A stretch of DNA of 18,775 bases from Bacteroidales bacterium (GCA_016283985.1 JAEENZ010000232.1:1-18775), one strand, 5' to 3'. Positions 1-9,095 are shown, counted from the stretch's first letter. Numbers and translations: made by a program. Notes: generated by a model from the sequence alone, not told the origin.

Positions 1-1
1 T

Positions 2-1522
2 TCCAACGCTGTGAAGGCTACTACTCTTCCTTTCACGAGGGTAGATGCCTCTACCGTGAGGAATGCCGGTGTTGGCGACATTATCCTTGGCGAGGATTTC
101 TCGGAGATTCACTACGGCCCGGATGAGTTTGACGGTGCCGCCGGCTTTATGCCCAGTCCTCACACCCTGGCCCCCATTACCGGAGAGGACCCGGACGGCA
201 CGTTTGAAAAGTATAGTTCTACCAGCACGCGCCTCTGGGGCAACAACTTCGAAATTACCGAAGGCACCCGTATGTCCCATGGCTGGGGCTTCTACGGCAA
301 CAGCGCCGTGTATTCGAGGGTGGGCTATTTCCGCTGCGCAACAACTGCCAACAATGCCCGTACACACATCGTTACGCCTAAACTTGCTGGTATTCCGGAT
401 GGATACACCGCAACCATCGAGGTGACGGTTACAGACCGCATGTATGAGTCCAATGGTGATGTGGGCGTATTCGTTGCATCGAATCTGGTTATGAATTCCA
501 CCACCGACAAAACAAGTGCATACTTTTGTAAATACACCGGAAGCGGTGCCCTTTCCAACGGCCACGCACTTGGCATCGGCACCGGAAGTTGGCAGACAAA
601 GAGCGTAATAATAGAGGGTGTAACCAACGCCGACCAACTTCTGATAGGCTCACTGGAGAATGTCAATGTGAGCAGCAAGAGTAAGAACCGCCACAACTTC
701 TCCGACATCACCGTCAAGATTGTGGAGCTGAATGACCCCAACCGCACCACCAAGGTGAGCATCATCGGGGACTCCATCTCCACCTTCAAAGGCTGGTGCG
801 ACACCAGTAAGGGAGGCGCCTATTATCCCAAGAGCGACGGCGACGTAACTTCCGTGACGGACACCTGGTGGCACAAGCTCATCTACCAGAAAATGAGCAC
901 CGGCACCTACGAGAAGAACATATCGGCCGGCAATACCACCATAGTGCAGAATACCACCGGGGATTCCTCGGCTTACTGGTACGGATGGGACTTTGGAACC
1001 CGTCTCCAGCAACTCGGGATCGGCAATCCGGACGTGGTGTGCATCTTCGGCGGCACCAACGACTACGGCCATACGCTCTACAACAGCACGTCGGAAGAAC
1101 TGATCGACGGCGTGGCGATGGGCGCGGAGTCCTTCCCGGAGGCTTCCAAGGCCAAGCTGAACGAACTCCTTGCCACTGCGGATGCGGCGACGACCGTTGA
1201 CGCGGCCGACGCCCTTGACGGCACCACCTTCTGCTCTGCCTATATCCGCCTGATCCAGATGATAAAGGCACGCCATCCCCAGGCTAAGATAGTCTGCATC
1301 ATAGGCGACTATCTGTACTACGGAATGGGCGATGCCGTGAAGCTCATAGCAGACCACTGGGATGATGTGCGAGCCGTGGATATCCTTGGCCAGTTCGGCT
1401 ACAAGGCAAACGGCAGCTCAGGCATTCCCAAGTACGATTATGCCCATCCCAATGCTGCGGGTATGGAGAAGATCGCAAGCTTTGTTTACGAGAAAGTAGG
1501 CGCATGGATAGATCAGGAGTAA
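2..1522 (+). CDS. SGNH/GDSL-family esterase with N-terminal beta-sandwich domain (5' partial)
   Basis: The reading frame is open to the left edge, so the true start and any signal peptide lie outside the window; the GTG at 11 is only an internal codon. Residue numbers below count from that GTG. The C-terminal half is an SGNH hydrolase: block I GDS at 253-255 (Ser255 the likely nucleophile), block III GGTND at 347-351, and block V with Asp476 and His479 in YDYAHPN. The preceding 230 or so residues look like a jelly-roll or concanavalin-like module, common in Bacteroidales surface proteins just before such catalytic domains. In a locus with a GH28 and a lyase, the likely role is removing acetyl groups from a glycan; that is inference. 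The 3' end overlaps the next gene by 19 bases, indicating co-transcription. The family call is firm, the substrate is not. Confidence 0.82.
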   Translation, partial: SNAVKATTLPFTRVDASTVRNAGVGDIILGEDFSEIHYGPDEFDGAAGFMPSPHTLAPITGEDPDGTFEKYSSTSTRLWGNNFEITEGTRMSHGWGFYGNSAVYSRVGYFRCATTANNARTHIVTPKLAGIPDGYTATIEVTVTDRMYESNGDVGVFVASNLVMNSTTDKTSAYFCKYTGSGALSNGHALGIGTGSWQTKSVIIEGVTNADQLLIGSLENVNVSSKSKNRHNFSDITVKIVELNDPNRTTKVSIIGDSISTFKGWCDTSKGGAYYPKSDGDVTSVTDTWWHKLIYQKMSTGTYEKNISAGNTTIVQNTTGDSSAYWYGWDFGTRLQQLGIGNPDVVCIFGGTNDYGHTLYNSTSEELIDGVAMGAESFPEASKAKLNELLATADAATTVDAADALDGTTFCSAYIRLIQMIKARHPQAKIVCIIGDYLYYGMGDAVKLIADHWDDVRAVDILGQFGYKANGSSGIPKYDYAHPNAAGMEKIASFVYEKVGAWIDQE

Positions 1523-2874
1523 AAGTACTGCTTCTGACTGCTGTGCTGGCTGTTTTATCGGCCTGCACGGATGGTCGGAATATCGACATAACCAGGGCAG
1601 GGGCTAAGGCTGTGCCCGGAAAGGATAACGCCGCCGCCATCCAGAAGGCCATCGACAAGCTGAGCGCTCTGGGCGGAGGAACGGTCACTGTGCCGGCCGG
1701 GGAATTCCTGACGGGCCCCATCGAGCTTAAATCCGGAGTGGAACTCCATCTTGAGATGGGTGCGAAACTGCTCGGAGTGGCCGATATAGACGCGTACGAA
1801 AAGGCCCACTGGGTTAGCCCGGAGGGAAATAAATCCCCGCACTCGGCCCTGATTTACGCCAATTATCAGGAGAATATAGCCGTCACCGGCCTGGGTACTA
1901 TCGATGGCCAGGGAGGAGATCCGGCATTCAACGTGGGGAAGGCCGATCCGGGCGGAAGGCCCATGATCATCCTCTTCCGTGAGTGTAGGAACGTGGTGGT
2001 GAAAGACGTCCGCCTCGAGAATTCCGCGCACTGGGTGGAGTACTACACCGACTGCGAGGGAGTGAGGGTCAGCGGCATCAAGGTTTATTCCCACTGCAAC
2101 TACAACAACGACGGCATCGACATAGAATCCAAGGACGTGGTGGTGGAGAACTGCATCTTCGATTGTGAGGATGACGCCATCTGCCTGAAGGGCGCGGGGG
2201 AGCGTCTCTGCGAGAATGTGTCGGTCAGCAATTGCGTGGCCGCATCCAACTGCAACGCCATCAAACTCGGCACCGGATCCTCCACGGGCTACCGCAATGT
2301 TACCGTCAGCAACGTCACCATCCGTCGCGCCAGCGAAGACAATTTCAGGCACTGGTCTACCAAGATAAAGGGTATAACCGCCCCTACCACCGTCATTTCC
2401 GGTATAGCCGTGGAGGTGGTTGACGGGGGGATTTGCGAGAACATCAACATCAGCAATATTGCCATGAGGGATGTTCAGACGCCCATCTTCATTCGTATGG
2501 GCAGGCGTGGTATCCAACCCGAAAAGAGCACTCTCAGGGCCGTCACCATCAGCGGAGTGACTGCAGTGTCCGAGAGCATGATGTCCAGCTCCATCACCGG
2601 TGTGCCGGGCTTGTATCCCGAGGATATCTATCTTTCCGACATAGACATCACATCCCCCGGCGGAGGTACGGTGGAGATGACGAAGATCCCCGTTCCGGAG
2701 GCGGAGGATTCCTATCCTGAAAACAGGAAACTGGGGCACAGCCTACCAGCATCCGGCCTCTATATCAGGCATGCCAACAATGTCTTCCTCTCCAACGTCC
2801 GCTTCCATTTCCGGGAGCCGGATGCCCGTCCGCTCATCGTAACAGAAGACTGCAAGAACGTTGTCTGCCGATGA
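1504..2874 (+). CDS. GH28-like parallel beta-helix glycosidase, lipoprotein
   Basis: This 456-residue protein begins with a hydrophobic signal and lipobox (LSAC, lipidated Cys21), so it is probably anchored in a membrane facing the periplasm or surface. The body is a right-handed beta-helix with repeated N/V-rich rungs. The GH28 (polygalacturonase) acid motifs are present as NNDG at 201-204 and DD at 223-224. The usual GHG motif is replaced by NAIKLGT (251-257), and the RIK motif is not clear; only STKIKG is seen. It therefore belongs to a divergent Bacteroidota branch of GH28-like proteins rather than the classical endo-polygalacturonases. A role in cutting a galacturonate-containing or related glycan is likely from family and context. 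It starts inside the SGNH gene and ends with an ATGA overlap (4 bases) with the lyase gene, a typical translationally coupled arrangement. Confidence 0.82.
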   Translation: MDRSGVKVLLLTAVLAVLSACTDGRNIDITRAGAKAVPGKDNAAAIQKAIDKLSALGGGTVTVPAGEFLTGPIELKSGVELHLEMGAKLLGVADIDAYEKAHWVSPEGNKSPHSALIYANYQENIAVTGLGTIDGQGGDPAFNVGKADPGGRPMIILFRECRNVVVKDVRLENSAHWVEYYTDCEGVRVSGIKVYSHCNYNNDGIDIESKDVVVENCIFDCEDDAICLKGAGERLCENVSVSNCVAASNCNAIKLGTGSSTGYRNVTVSNVTIRRASEDNFRHWSTKIKGITAPTTVISGIAVEVVDGGICENINISNIAMRDVQTPIFIRMGRRGIQPEKSTLRAVTISGVTAVSESMMSSSITGVPGLYPEDIYLSDIDITSPGGGTVEMTKIPVPEAEDSYPENRKLGHSLPASGLYIRHANNVFLSNVRFHFREPDARPLIVTEDCKNVVCR

Positions 2875-4730
2875 GAAGACGCAGCATCATAGTTATCTGT
2901 TTCCTGTTGGGTCTTGCCGGATGCTCTCCGGCGGAAGATTATAAGGATGTGTTCGCGTTACTGGACGTGGACCGTCCAGGCCTGGAGCGGGTAAAGACGT
3001 GCTGCGACAATGCTCAGTGGGGGGATGCGTCCAGGGCTCTTCTGGACTATTACCGCACGAGGCAGGGGATTTATATCCCCGGTCAGGATGCCCGCGAGGC
3101 ATCCGAAAAGGATCAGCGCTGGGCGGATGATGCCCTGAAGCATACTTTCCACGTGCTGGAGGATACCGTTTGGAATTACGGCAGGCACATCAACTGGGAA
3201 TACTGGCCGGTAAAGGACATAGAGATGCGTGTACAGCTCCACAGGCAGGGGTGGTGGACCTCCCTTGGAAAGGTTTACTGCACTACCGGCAAAGAGAAAT
3301 ATGCCCGGGAATACGTGTATGAGTTCCGGGACTGGGTTAAGAAGAACCCCTACAAGCCTTTCGGGATCGATCAGAAGGGGACCATGAGCAGCGGGGCCCT
3401 TGACATCGATTCCACGAACGAGTGTTTCGCCTGGAGGCCGCTGGAGATAGGTATCCGCCTGCTGAGGTGGGTGATGCAGTTCGATCTCTTCCTTGATTCC
3501 CGGCACTTTACGCCGGAGTTTCTTATGGAGTTCCTGCGCTCCTACCATCAGAACGCATCGGTGCTGATGCAGTCGTTCAGCCCGTCAGGAAATCACCTCA
3601 TCCATCAGTCCTCGGGTGTCATCCGCGCAGGCATTTGCTTCCCGGAATTCAAGGATGCCGAATCCTGGGTCAGGGCCGGAGCGGATAATCTCAACGCGGA
3701 GATTGCCCGCCAATCCTATCCGGACGGCTGCCATATCGAGCTTGATCCGGGTTATCACATCGGCGTGGTGCAGTCTTATGACGATGCAATCCAGGTAGCC
3801 GCCCGCAATGGCCGGCTGGATCTTTTCGCACCCGAGTGCCTTGAACAGTTGGTGCGTATGACGCAGTACTATCTGGATTACTGCTATCCTGACGGGACCC
3901 ATCCCTGCTTCAGCGATGCCCGGCGGCACGACGACCTCGCAGACGGTGAACTGCTTGAAGATGTAAGCGGATACTGCGACAGCAAGGAAGCCCGGAAGAT
4001 CCTCTGGTTCGCGACTGGAGGCGCGGAAGGGGAGTCACCGTCATACAAATCTTCGGGCCATCCGGATACCGGATTCTACTGTTTCCGCAACGGCTGGACC
4101 GACGACAGCATCATCATGCCCATAAAGGCCACGGAGCGCGGCATGTGGCATGCCCAACCCGATTTCGGCACCTTCGAACTGTGGGCTTATGGCAAGGTGC
4201 TGATGCCTGATGCCGGGGCGTATGTTTATTCCGGTGACGAGGAGATCGAGCGCCAGAGGGCATATTTCAAGGCTACGGCGCGCCACAATGCGCTTACTCT
4301 GGACGACAGGAATTATGACAAACCTCAGCCGAAGGTACTTGCCTGGCGGCCGGATTTCCTCTGTGTGGAACACGAGGCTTATGAGGGCCTGACCCGCCGC
4401 CGCAGCATCTCCTTCGTGGACGAAAAATACTTCGTAATAACGGATGAAGTCCGTGGTCCTGCCTCCGGCCGCCTGACGCTAAGGAACGGCCTTGGGGCCG
4501 GTTCCGTTGAGGAAACTGCCACCGGTGAATACATTTACAGGGACGGAGATGCCGGTCTGTGTATAAAGGTGGAAGGCCCTGCGGGTTCCTCCGTCAGCAT
4601 CGACAAAGACTGGTTCAGCGAGGCCATGCACGAAAAGGCCGAGCGGCCGGTCATCCGCCTGGACGCCACCCGCGCCCCCGGATCCGGCCCCCAGCGCTTC
4701 GTAACCATAATAAAACCTATTAAGTTCTAG
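2871..4730 (+). CDS. Heparinase II/III-family polysaccharide lyase, lipoprotein
   Basis: A 619-residue lipoprotein (lipobox LAGC, Cys18). The N-terminal half is the helical toroid of heparinase II/III-type lyases, including the early LERVK..CDNAQW..A..ALLDYYR helix pair typical of that N-terminal domain. The C-terminal half is the beta-sandwich domain. Likely catalytic or metal-site residues are Asn241-His242 (SGNH), Tyr295-His296 (DPGYH), His427 (MWHAQPD) and His472 (HNALTLD). Such enzymes cleave uronate-linked polysaccharides by beta-elimination. Which PL family this is (PL12, PL15, PL17, PL21, PL33 and others share the fold) cannot be decided by eye. It overlaps the GH28 gene by 4 bases and lies 4 bases before a phosphatase gene. 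The lyase plus GH28 pairing points to a uronic-acid-rich substrate. Confidence 0.82.
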   Translation: MRRRSIIVICFLLGLAGCSPAEDYKDVFALLDVDRPGLERVKTCCDNAQWGDASRALLDYYRTRQGIYIPGQDAREASEKDQRWADDALKHTFHVLEDTVWNYGRHINWEYWPVKDIEMRVQLHRQGWWTSLGKVYCTTGKEKYAREYVYEFRDWVKKNPYKPFGIDQKGTMSSGALDIDSTNECFAWRPLEIGIRLLRWVMQFDLFLDSRHFTPEFLMEFLRSYHQNASVLMQSFSPSGNHLIHQSSGVIRAGICFPEFKDAESWVRAGADNLNAEIARQSYPDGCHIELDPGYHIGVVQSYDDAIQVAARNGRLDLFAPECLEQLVRMTQYYLDYCYPDGTHPCFSDARRHDDLADGELLEDVSGYCDSKEARKILWFATGGAEGESPSYKSSGHPDTGFYCFRNGWTDDSIIMPIKATERGMWHAQPDFGTFELWAYGKVLMPDAGAYVYSGDEEIERQRAYFKATARHNALTLDDRNYDKPQPKVLAWRPDFLCVEHEAYEGLTRRRSISFVDEKYFVITDEVRGPASGRLTLRNGLGAGSVEETATGEYIYRDGDAGLCIKVEGPAGSSVSIDKDWFSEAMHEKAERPVIRLDATRAPGSGPQRFVTIIKPIKF

Positions 4731-4734
4731 GCAC

Positions 4735-5982
4735 ATGAAACGATTGCTCATAAGTTTGATATTCCTGTCGGTGGCCGCGGTTTCCTACGCCCAGCTGTCG
4801 CCAGAGATGGAGGCGTATTTGAAGGAGTTCCCCCAGCGCGCTTCGTTCAACATCCATTCTTATGAGTTCCATCCGCTGAAAGATACGCCCGCGCCAAAGG
4901 GCTTCAAACCCTTCTATATCAGCCACTACGGCAGGCACGGATCCCGTTCCCACTCCTCCGATGCGCCCTATGTCCTGTTGAGGGATTGCCTTCAGGCTGC
5001 GGCGGCAGAAGGGATCATAACCCCGTCGGGCGACTCCCTGCTTGCGTGCGCAAAGCAGATGATCGAGCTTCATGACGGCCTGGACGGGCGTCTGACGCCA
5101 AGGGGCGCGAGGGAACACGAAATGCTGGCCAAGAGGATGTACGAGCGTTATTCAGAAGTTTTCCGCCACGGGGAAGTGCATGCCATCTCGTCGGACGTGC
5201 CCCGCTGCCTCGTGAGCATGTCCGCTTTCACGTCCTCGCTCGTTTCCTGCAAGAAAGACCTGACCGTCACCTGGGACTGCGGAGCGAAATTCCAGCGCCT
5301 CATTGCCGGCAACAGTTCGAAAGACATCAGGAAGAAAGCGCGTGAGATAATCTACGGGCCCTTGACGGACATCCAGATCGATACTATGGCCGTTTTCGCT
5401 AGATATTTCAAGGACCCTATCCGGGGCAAGGCACTGGCTGGGCCGTCCAAACCTTTCATTTCCGCAATCTTTACCGTCGCCCAGTTCGCCGAGGCCTATG
5501 ACATAGAGGAAAACCGCTTCGACTTCCTGCCTTGGGAAGTGGTCGAGACATACTACGCCCGCCACGCGCTGAACTTCTATCTTGCATTCTGCAACTCCGT
5601 GCCTTTCGGCGACAGGAGCCTTGCCGGCACCAAACCGCTGGTCAAGGACATCATCCGCAAGGCCGACGAGGCCATTGCTGGAGCCCCCGTGGCCGCCGAC
5701 CTCATCTTCGGCCACGACGTGCCCTTCCTGTCACTGTGCTCCTATCTGGGGCTTGAGGGCTATGGCTATCCCAGGCTTACGGCGGAAGAAGCCTACCGGA
5801 ACTGGAACGGCGTGAAGCTCTGCCCCTTCGCCACGAACCTCCAGATGGTGTTCTACAAGAACCGCAAGGGCACGGTGCTGGTGAAGTTCCTCGCCAACGA
5901 GGAAGAAACGCCCATTCCCGAACTCCAGGCTTACGCAGGGCCTTACTACCTGTGGAACGATGTGAAATCATACCTTGACTAG
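4735..5982 (+). CDS. Histidine acid phosphatase (clade 2), first of a tandem pair
   Basis: A 415-residue secreted phosphatase with a cleavable signal peptide ending at SYA before QLSPE. The catalytic loop RHGSR starts at Arg67, with His68 the expected phospho-accepting histidine. The proton-donor motif is HD at 327-328 (FGHDVPFL). These are the two hallmarks of the histidine acid phosphatase branch that includes phytases, glucose-1-phosphatase and MINPP-like enzymes. The family's usual RHGxRxP reads RHGSRSH here. The likely role is release of phosphate from inositol phosphates or sugar phosphates in the periplasm or outside the cell; the substrate is unknown. It starts 4 bases after the lyase gene and is followed after 4 bases by a close paralog, so the pair arose by tandem duplication within the operon. 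Confidence 0.85.
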   Translation: MKRLLISLIFLSVAAVSYAQLSPEMEAYLKEFPQRASFNIHSYEFHPLKDTPAPKGFKPFYISHYGRHGSRSHSSDAPYVLLRDCLQAAAAEGIITPSGDSLLACAKQMIELHDGLDGRLTPRGAREHEMLAKRMYERYSEVFRHGEVHAISSDVPRCLVSMSAFTSSLVSCKKDLTVTWDCGAKFQRLIAGNSSKDIRKKAREIIYGPLTDIQIDTMAVFARYFKDPIRGKALAGPSKPFISAIFTVAQFAEAYDIEENRFDFLPWEVVETYYARHALNFYLAFCNSVPFGDRSLAGTKPLVKDIIRKADEAIAGAPVAADLIFGHDVPFLSLCSYLGLEGYGYPRLTAEEAYRNWNGVKLCPFATNLQMVFYKNRKGTVLVKFLANEEETPIPELQAYAGPYYLWNDVKSYLD

Positions 5983-5986
5983 TAAT

Positions 5987-7678
5987 ATGAAAAGATTCCT
6001 ATACTCCGCCCTTCTGCTTTTAATCTCGCTGGCCGCATTCGCCCAGACTTCTCCTGAGCTGGATGGGTATCTGCGCGAGTTCCCGCAAAGGGCGGGCTTC
6101 AACACCCATTCCTATGAGTTCCTGCCCATCAAGGATACTCCCGCACCTGGCGGATTCAAGCCCTTCTACATCAGCCACTATGGCAGGCACGGCTCCCGTT
6201 CCCACGGAAACGACACATCCCTGCAAAAACTGAAGTCCTACCTGCAGACTGCTTCAAACGAAGGAATCCTTACCCCGGCGGGGGATACCATCTTCTATTA
6301 TACAAAGAAGGTGCTCGAGCTGCACGACGGGATGGGCGGACGCCTCACTCCCAGAGGCGCCAGGGAGCATGAGCAGCTTGCGAGGAGGATGTATCAGCGC
6401 TATCCCGCCGTATTCCGGAACGGAGAAGTGCACGCCCTATCGTCGGTGGTGCCCCGCTGCCTTGTGAGCATGGCCGCTTTCACGTCTACGCTTAAGTCCT
6501 GCAAAAGCGACCTGGTCATCACCTGGGATGCCGGTGAGAAATACCAGAAATTCATCACGCGCGCCTGCCCTTCCGCAGTAAAGGAGAAAGCCAGGGCCAT
6601 TGTCCACGGCCCTCTGACGGCCGTCCAGGTCGACACCATGGCCGCCTATTCCCGCATCTTCACCGATCCCGAACGTGGCAAGGCCATATTCAAGAAACCC
6701 TACAGGCTGTTCAGCTACATCTACTCTCTTGCAAGGATTACCGAGGCATTTGATATCGAAGAGAATCTCTTCCGCTTTCTGCCTTGGGAAGTAGTGCTTT
6801 CAGATTATAACAGCGGTGCCCTCAGCGCCTACCTGCAACAGTGCAACTCCGAGCCTTTCGGCGACGAGCGCATGCCCAGGGCCTCGAATCTTGCCAACGA
6901 GATGGTCCGCAAGGCCGATGAGGCCATTGCCGGAGCACCTGTTGCCGCCGATCTCATCTTCGGCCACGACTGGCCCTTCCTCGGCATCTGTTCCTACTTC
7001 GGGCTGGAAGGCTACGGCTATCCCCGCCTGACGGCCGAGCAGGCCTACGGCAACTGGAACGGAGCAAAGCTCTGCCCATACGCCGCCAACCTTCAGCTCA
7101 TATTCTACAGGAACCGCAAGGGGATGGTCCTGGTGAAGTTCCTCGCCAACGAGCAGGAAACCCTCATCCCCGAACTCGAAGCATACTCCGGTCCTTATTA
7201 CAAATGGGTGGACGTCAAGAATTTTATTGCCAAAAGAAATACCAGCAATACCATGAAAAAGGAAGAAAAAACAGCCAATCCCAAAGGCTTCGTACTTGAG
7301 CATCCCGCTATCGATGTAGCGGATCCCATCGCCACTGCCGAGTGGTGGTGCAAGAATCTCGGTTTCACGATTACCCTTCAGAAGGATGATGAAGCCCATA
7401 CGACCTTCATCGTCGACGGCAGCGGACGCGTTGCCATCGAACTCTATCGTGCCAAGACTCAGCCCAAGGCTCCCGATTACGCAAACATGGATCCTCTGAC
7501 CCTTCATTTCGGTTTTACGTCCACGGACGTGGATGCCGACATAGAGCGTCTCACCAAGGCCGGAGCCACCCTTGTCTCACACGACAAGTCTCCCGGATTC
7601 GACGGTGCCATGATGCGCGACCCTTCCGGTATCCCCATCCAGTTCGTAAAGCGCGAGAAGAGCATATTGCTGAAATAA
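5987..7678 (+). CDS. Histidine acid phosphatase fused to a VOC/glyoxalase domain
   Basis: I chose the ATG at 5987 over an upstream in-frame TTG at 5975 because it gives a standard signal peptide (MKRFLYS... ending AFA before QTSPE) aligning with the paralog next door; length is then 563 residues. Residues 1 to about 415 are a second histidine acid phosphatase with RHGSR from Arg67 and HD at 327-328, at exactly the same positions as in the upstream copy. By eye more than half of the residues are identical. The stretch just past the paralog's C-terminus (IAKRNTSNT) reads through with no stop into a complete VOC domain of about 140 residues starting MKKEEK (ATG at 7253). That domain has the beta-alpha-beta-beta-beta layout, with potential metal ligands His (LEHPAID), Glu (AIELY) and His (LHFGF), but Gln where the fourth ligand Glu is usual (IPIQF). 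It may be a natural fusion, or two genes joined by loss of a stop. Confidence 0.8.
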   Translation: MKRFLYSALLLLISLAAFAQTSPELDGYLREFPQRAGFNTHSYEFLPIKDTPAPGGFKPFYISHYGRHGSRSHGNDTSLQKLKSYLQTASNEGILTPAGDTIFYYTKKVLELHDGMGGRLTPRGAREHEQLARRMYQRYPAVFRNGEVHALSSVVPRCLVSMAAFTSTLKSCKSDLVITWDAGEKYQKFITRACPSAVKEKARAIVHGPLTAVQVDTMAAYSRIFTDPERGKAIFKKPYRLFSYIYSLARITEAFDIEENLFRFLPWEVVLSDYNSGALSAYLQQCNSEPFGDERMPRASNLANEMVRKADEAIAGAPVAADLIFGHDWPFLGICSYFGLEGYGYPRLTAEQAYGNWNGAKLCPYAANLQLIFYRNRKGMVLVKFLANEQETLIPELEAYSGPYYKWVDVKNFIAKRNTSNTMKKEEKTANPKGFVLEHPAIDVADPIATAEWWCKNLGFTITLQKDDEAHTTFIVDGSGRVAIELYRAKTQPKAPDYANMDPLTLHFGFTSTDVDADIERLTKAGATLVSHDKSPGFDGAMMRDPSGIPIQFVKREKSILLK

Positions 7679-7679
7679 C

Positions 7680-9095
7680 ATGAAAAGAACCTTTACCACC
7701 CTCCTGACCCTTCTCTGTGCGGGTTTTTGCATGTCTGCACAGATCACGGTTTCTCCCGATGCCACCATCGGGCCGGTCAAGCGCATGAACGCCGTGAACA
7801 ACGGCCCGCGCATCAATAACTCCGAGCAGGTGTATACCGGCACGACCGGCTATTTCAAGGCCGCCAACCTGGGTTATTCCCGTAATCACGATGCCGCCGG
7901 GTATGGTGCATACGGTGAGCATGTGGTGGATATCTCCATCATCTTCCCGGACTTTTCCAAGAATCCCAACAAGCCGGAATCATACGACTTCACTCTCACC
8001 GACAGGTACGTGAAGAGTATCCAGGACGCCGGCGTGGAGGTGTTCTACCGCCTTGGCCAGAGCATCGAGAACCAGCCGCTCAAGAAGTATAACATCTATC
8101 CTCCCAAAGACAACAAGAAGTGGGCGCAGATATGCGAACACATCATCCGCCATTACAACGAGGGCTGGGCGGACGGATTCCACTACAACATCAAGTACTG
8201 GGAGATCTGGAATGAGCCCAACCTTGAGTGGGATAACGACAAGTGGAAGGTGGATCCCCGCTGCTGGGCGGGTTCCCCGGAGCAGTTCTACGACTTCTTC
8301 GAGGTTGCCGTGAAGCACCTGAAGGGCTGCTTTCCCGACCTGCTGATCGGCGGCCCCGCCATGTCCGGCATGGATCCCGGCGTGAGGGAAATCCCCGTGT
8401 GGTATGAGAGGATCCTCTCCGAGATGAAGCGCAGGAACGTTCCCCTCGACTTCTTCGCCTGGCATATCTACGAATATGACCCGACGGTCTTCACGGACTT
8501 TTCATATCAGGTTCGTGCCCTTCTGGACAAGTACGGCTACACGAAGACGGAATCCTTCCTGAACGAATGGAATTATATCAAGAGCTGGACGGACGACTAT
8601 CCTTATTCTTCCCGCATTATGTCCAGCCCCAAAGCCGGAGCATTCGTCTGCGCTTCCATGCAGGAAGGGCAGGACTGCCCGACGGATATGATGATGTATT
8701 ATGTTTGGACCCCCGGAACCCGCTTCAACGGCCTGTTCGACGCAGCGAGCGATACCCCCATCTGGAGCTACTGGGCCCTGTATGCCTGGGGCAAACTCAA
8801 GACTCTGGGTACGCAGGTGAAGGCTGAGTGCAGCGTTCCGGACGTGCGAGTGACCGCCGCCCGCGATGCCGAAGGCAGGCTTGGCATACTCGTGAGCCGC
8901 TATGTGCTGGACGACAACGTCACGGCTGTCAAGGACGTGACGGTCAGCCTTGCCGGCGGCAAGTTCGACGGGAAGGTGCGCTGCCATATCACCGACCAGT
9001 TCAACATGTACACCGAGTACCCCGTGGCCCTGCAGCCCGACGGCACCCTGCTGCTTTCGATGCAGCCGCATTCCTTTGTGTTTATAGAATATTAG
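7680..9095 (+). CDS. GH39-like (clan GH-A) glycoside hydrolase, secreted
   Basis: A 471-residue protein with a signal peptide ending near MSA before QITVS. The main domain is a TIM barrel of clan GH-A: the acid/base Glu179 sits in WEIWNEPN and the nucleophile Glu296 in FLNEWNY. The two glutamates are about 117 residues apart, as expected for strands 4 and 7. The early NHDAAG segment and the WTPGTR...ALYAWGKL stretch fit GH39-type enzymes (beta-xylosidase, alpha-L-iduronidase and related activities). The last 90 residues form a small beta-sandwich. It probably trims oligosaccharides released by the lyase and GH28 protein; the sugar cleaved is not determinable from sequence alone. It follows the phosphatase-VOC gene with a single base between stop and start. 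Confidence 0.78.
   Translation: MKRTFTTLLTLLCAGFCMSAQITVSPDATIGPVKRMNAVNNGPRINNSEQVYTGTTGYFKAANLGYSRNHDAAGYGAYGEHVVDISIIFPDFSKNPNKPESYDFTLTDRYVKSIQDAGVEVFYRLGQSIENQPLKKYNIYPPKDNKKWAQICEHIIRHYNEGWADGFHYNIKYWEIWNEPNLEWDNDKWKVDPRCWAGSPEQFYDFFEVAVKHLKGCFPDLLIGGPAMSGMDPGVREIPVWYERILSEMKRRNVPLDFFAWHIYEYDPTVFTDFSYQVRALLDKYGYTKTESFLNEWNYIKSWTDDYPYSSRIMSSPKAGAFVCASMQEGQDCPTDMMMYYVWTPGTRFNGLFDAASDTPIWSYWALYAWGKLKTLGTQVKAECSVPDVRVTAARDAEGRLGILVSRYVLDDNVTAVKDVTVSLAGGKFDGKVRCHITDQFNMYTEYPVALQPDGTLLLSMQPHSFVFIEY

Noticed and set aside
650..1357. 235-residue minus-strand reading frame inside the SGNH gene
   Set aside because: It is antisense to a gene with clear catalytic motifs and has no recognisable domain; GC-rich coding sequence commonly leaves long open antisense frames.
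1555..2739. 394-residue minus-strand reading frame opposite the GH28-like gene
   Set aside because: It is the antisense shadow of the beta-helix gene (H/D/G-rich, with no signal peptide or family match).
5975..5986. TTG start for the second phosphatase
   Set aside because: It adds four residues before the signal peptide and overlaps the previous stop; the ATG at 5987 matches the paralog's start.
6800..7507. 235-residue minus-strand reading frame spanning the phosphatase-VOC junction
   Set aside because: It is antisense to two recognisable domains and has no motif of its own.
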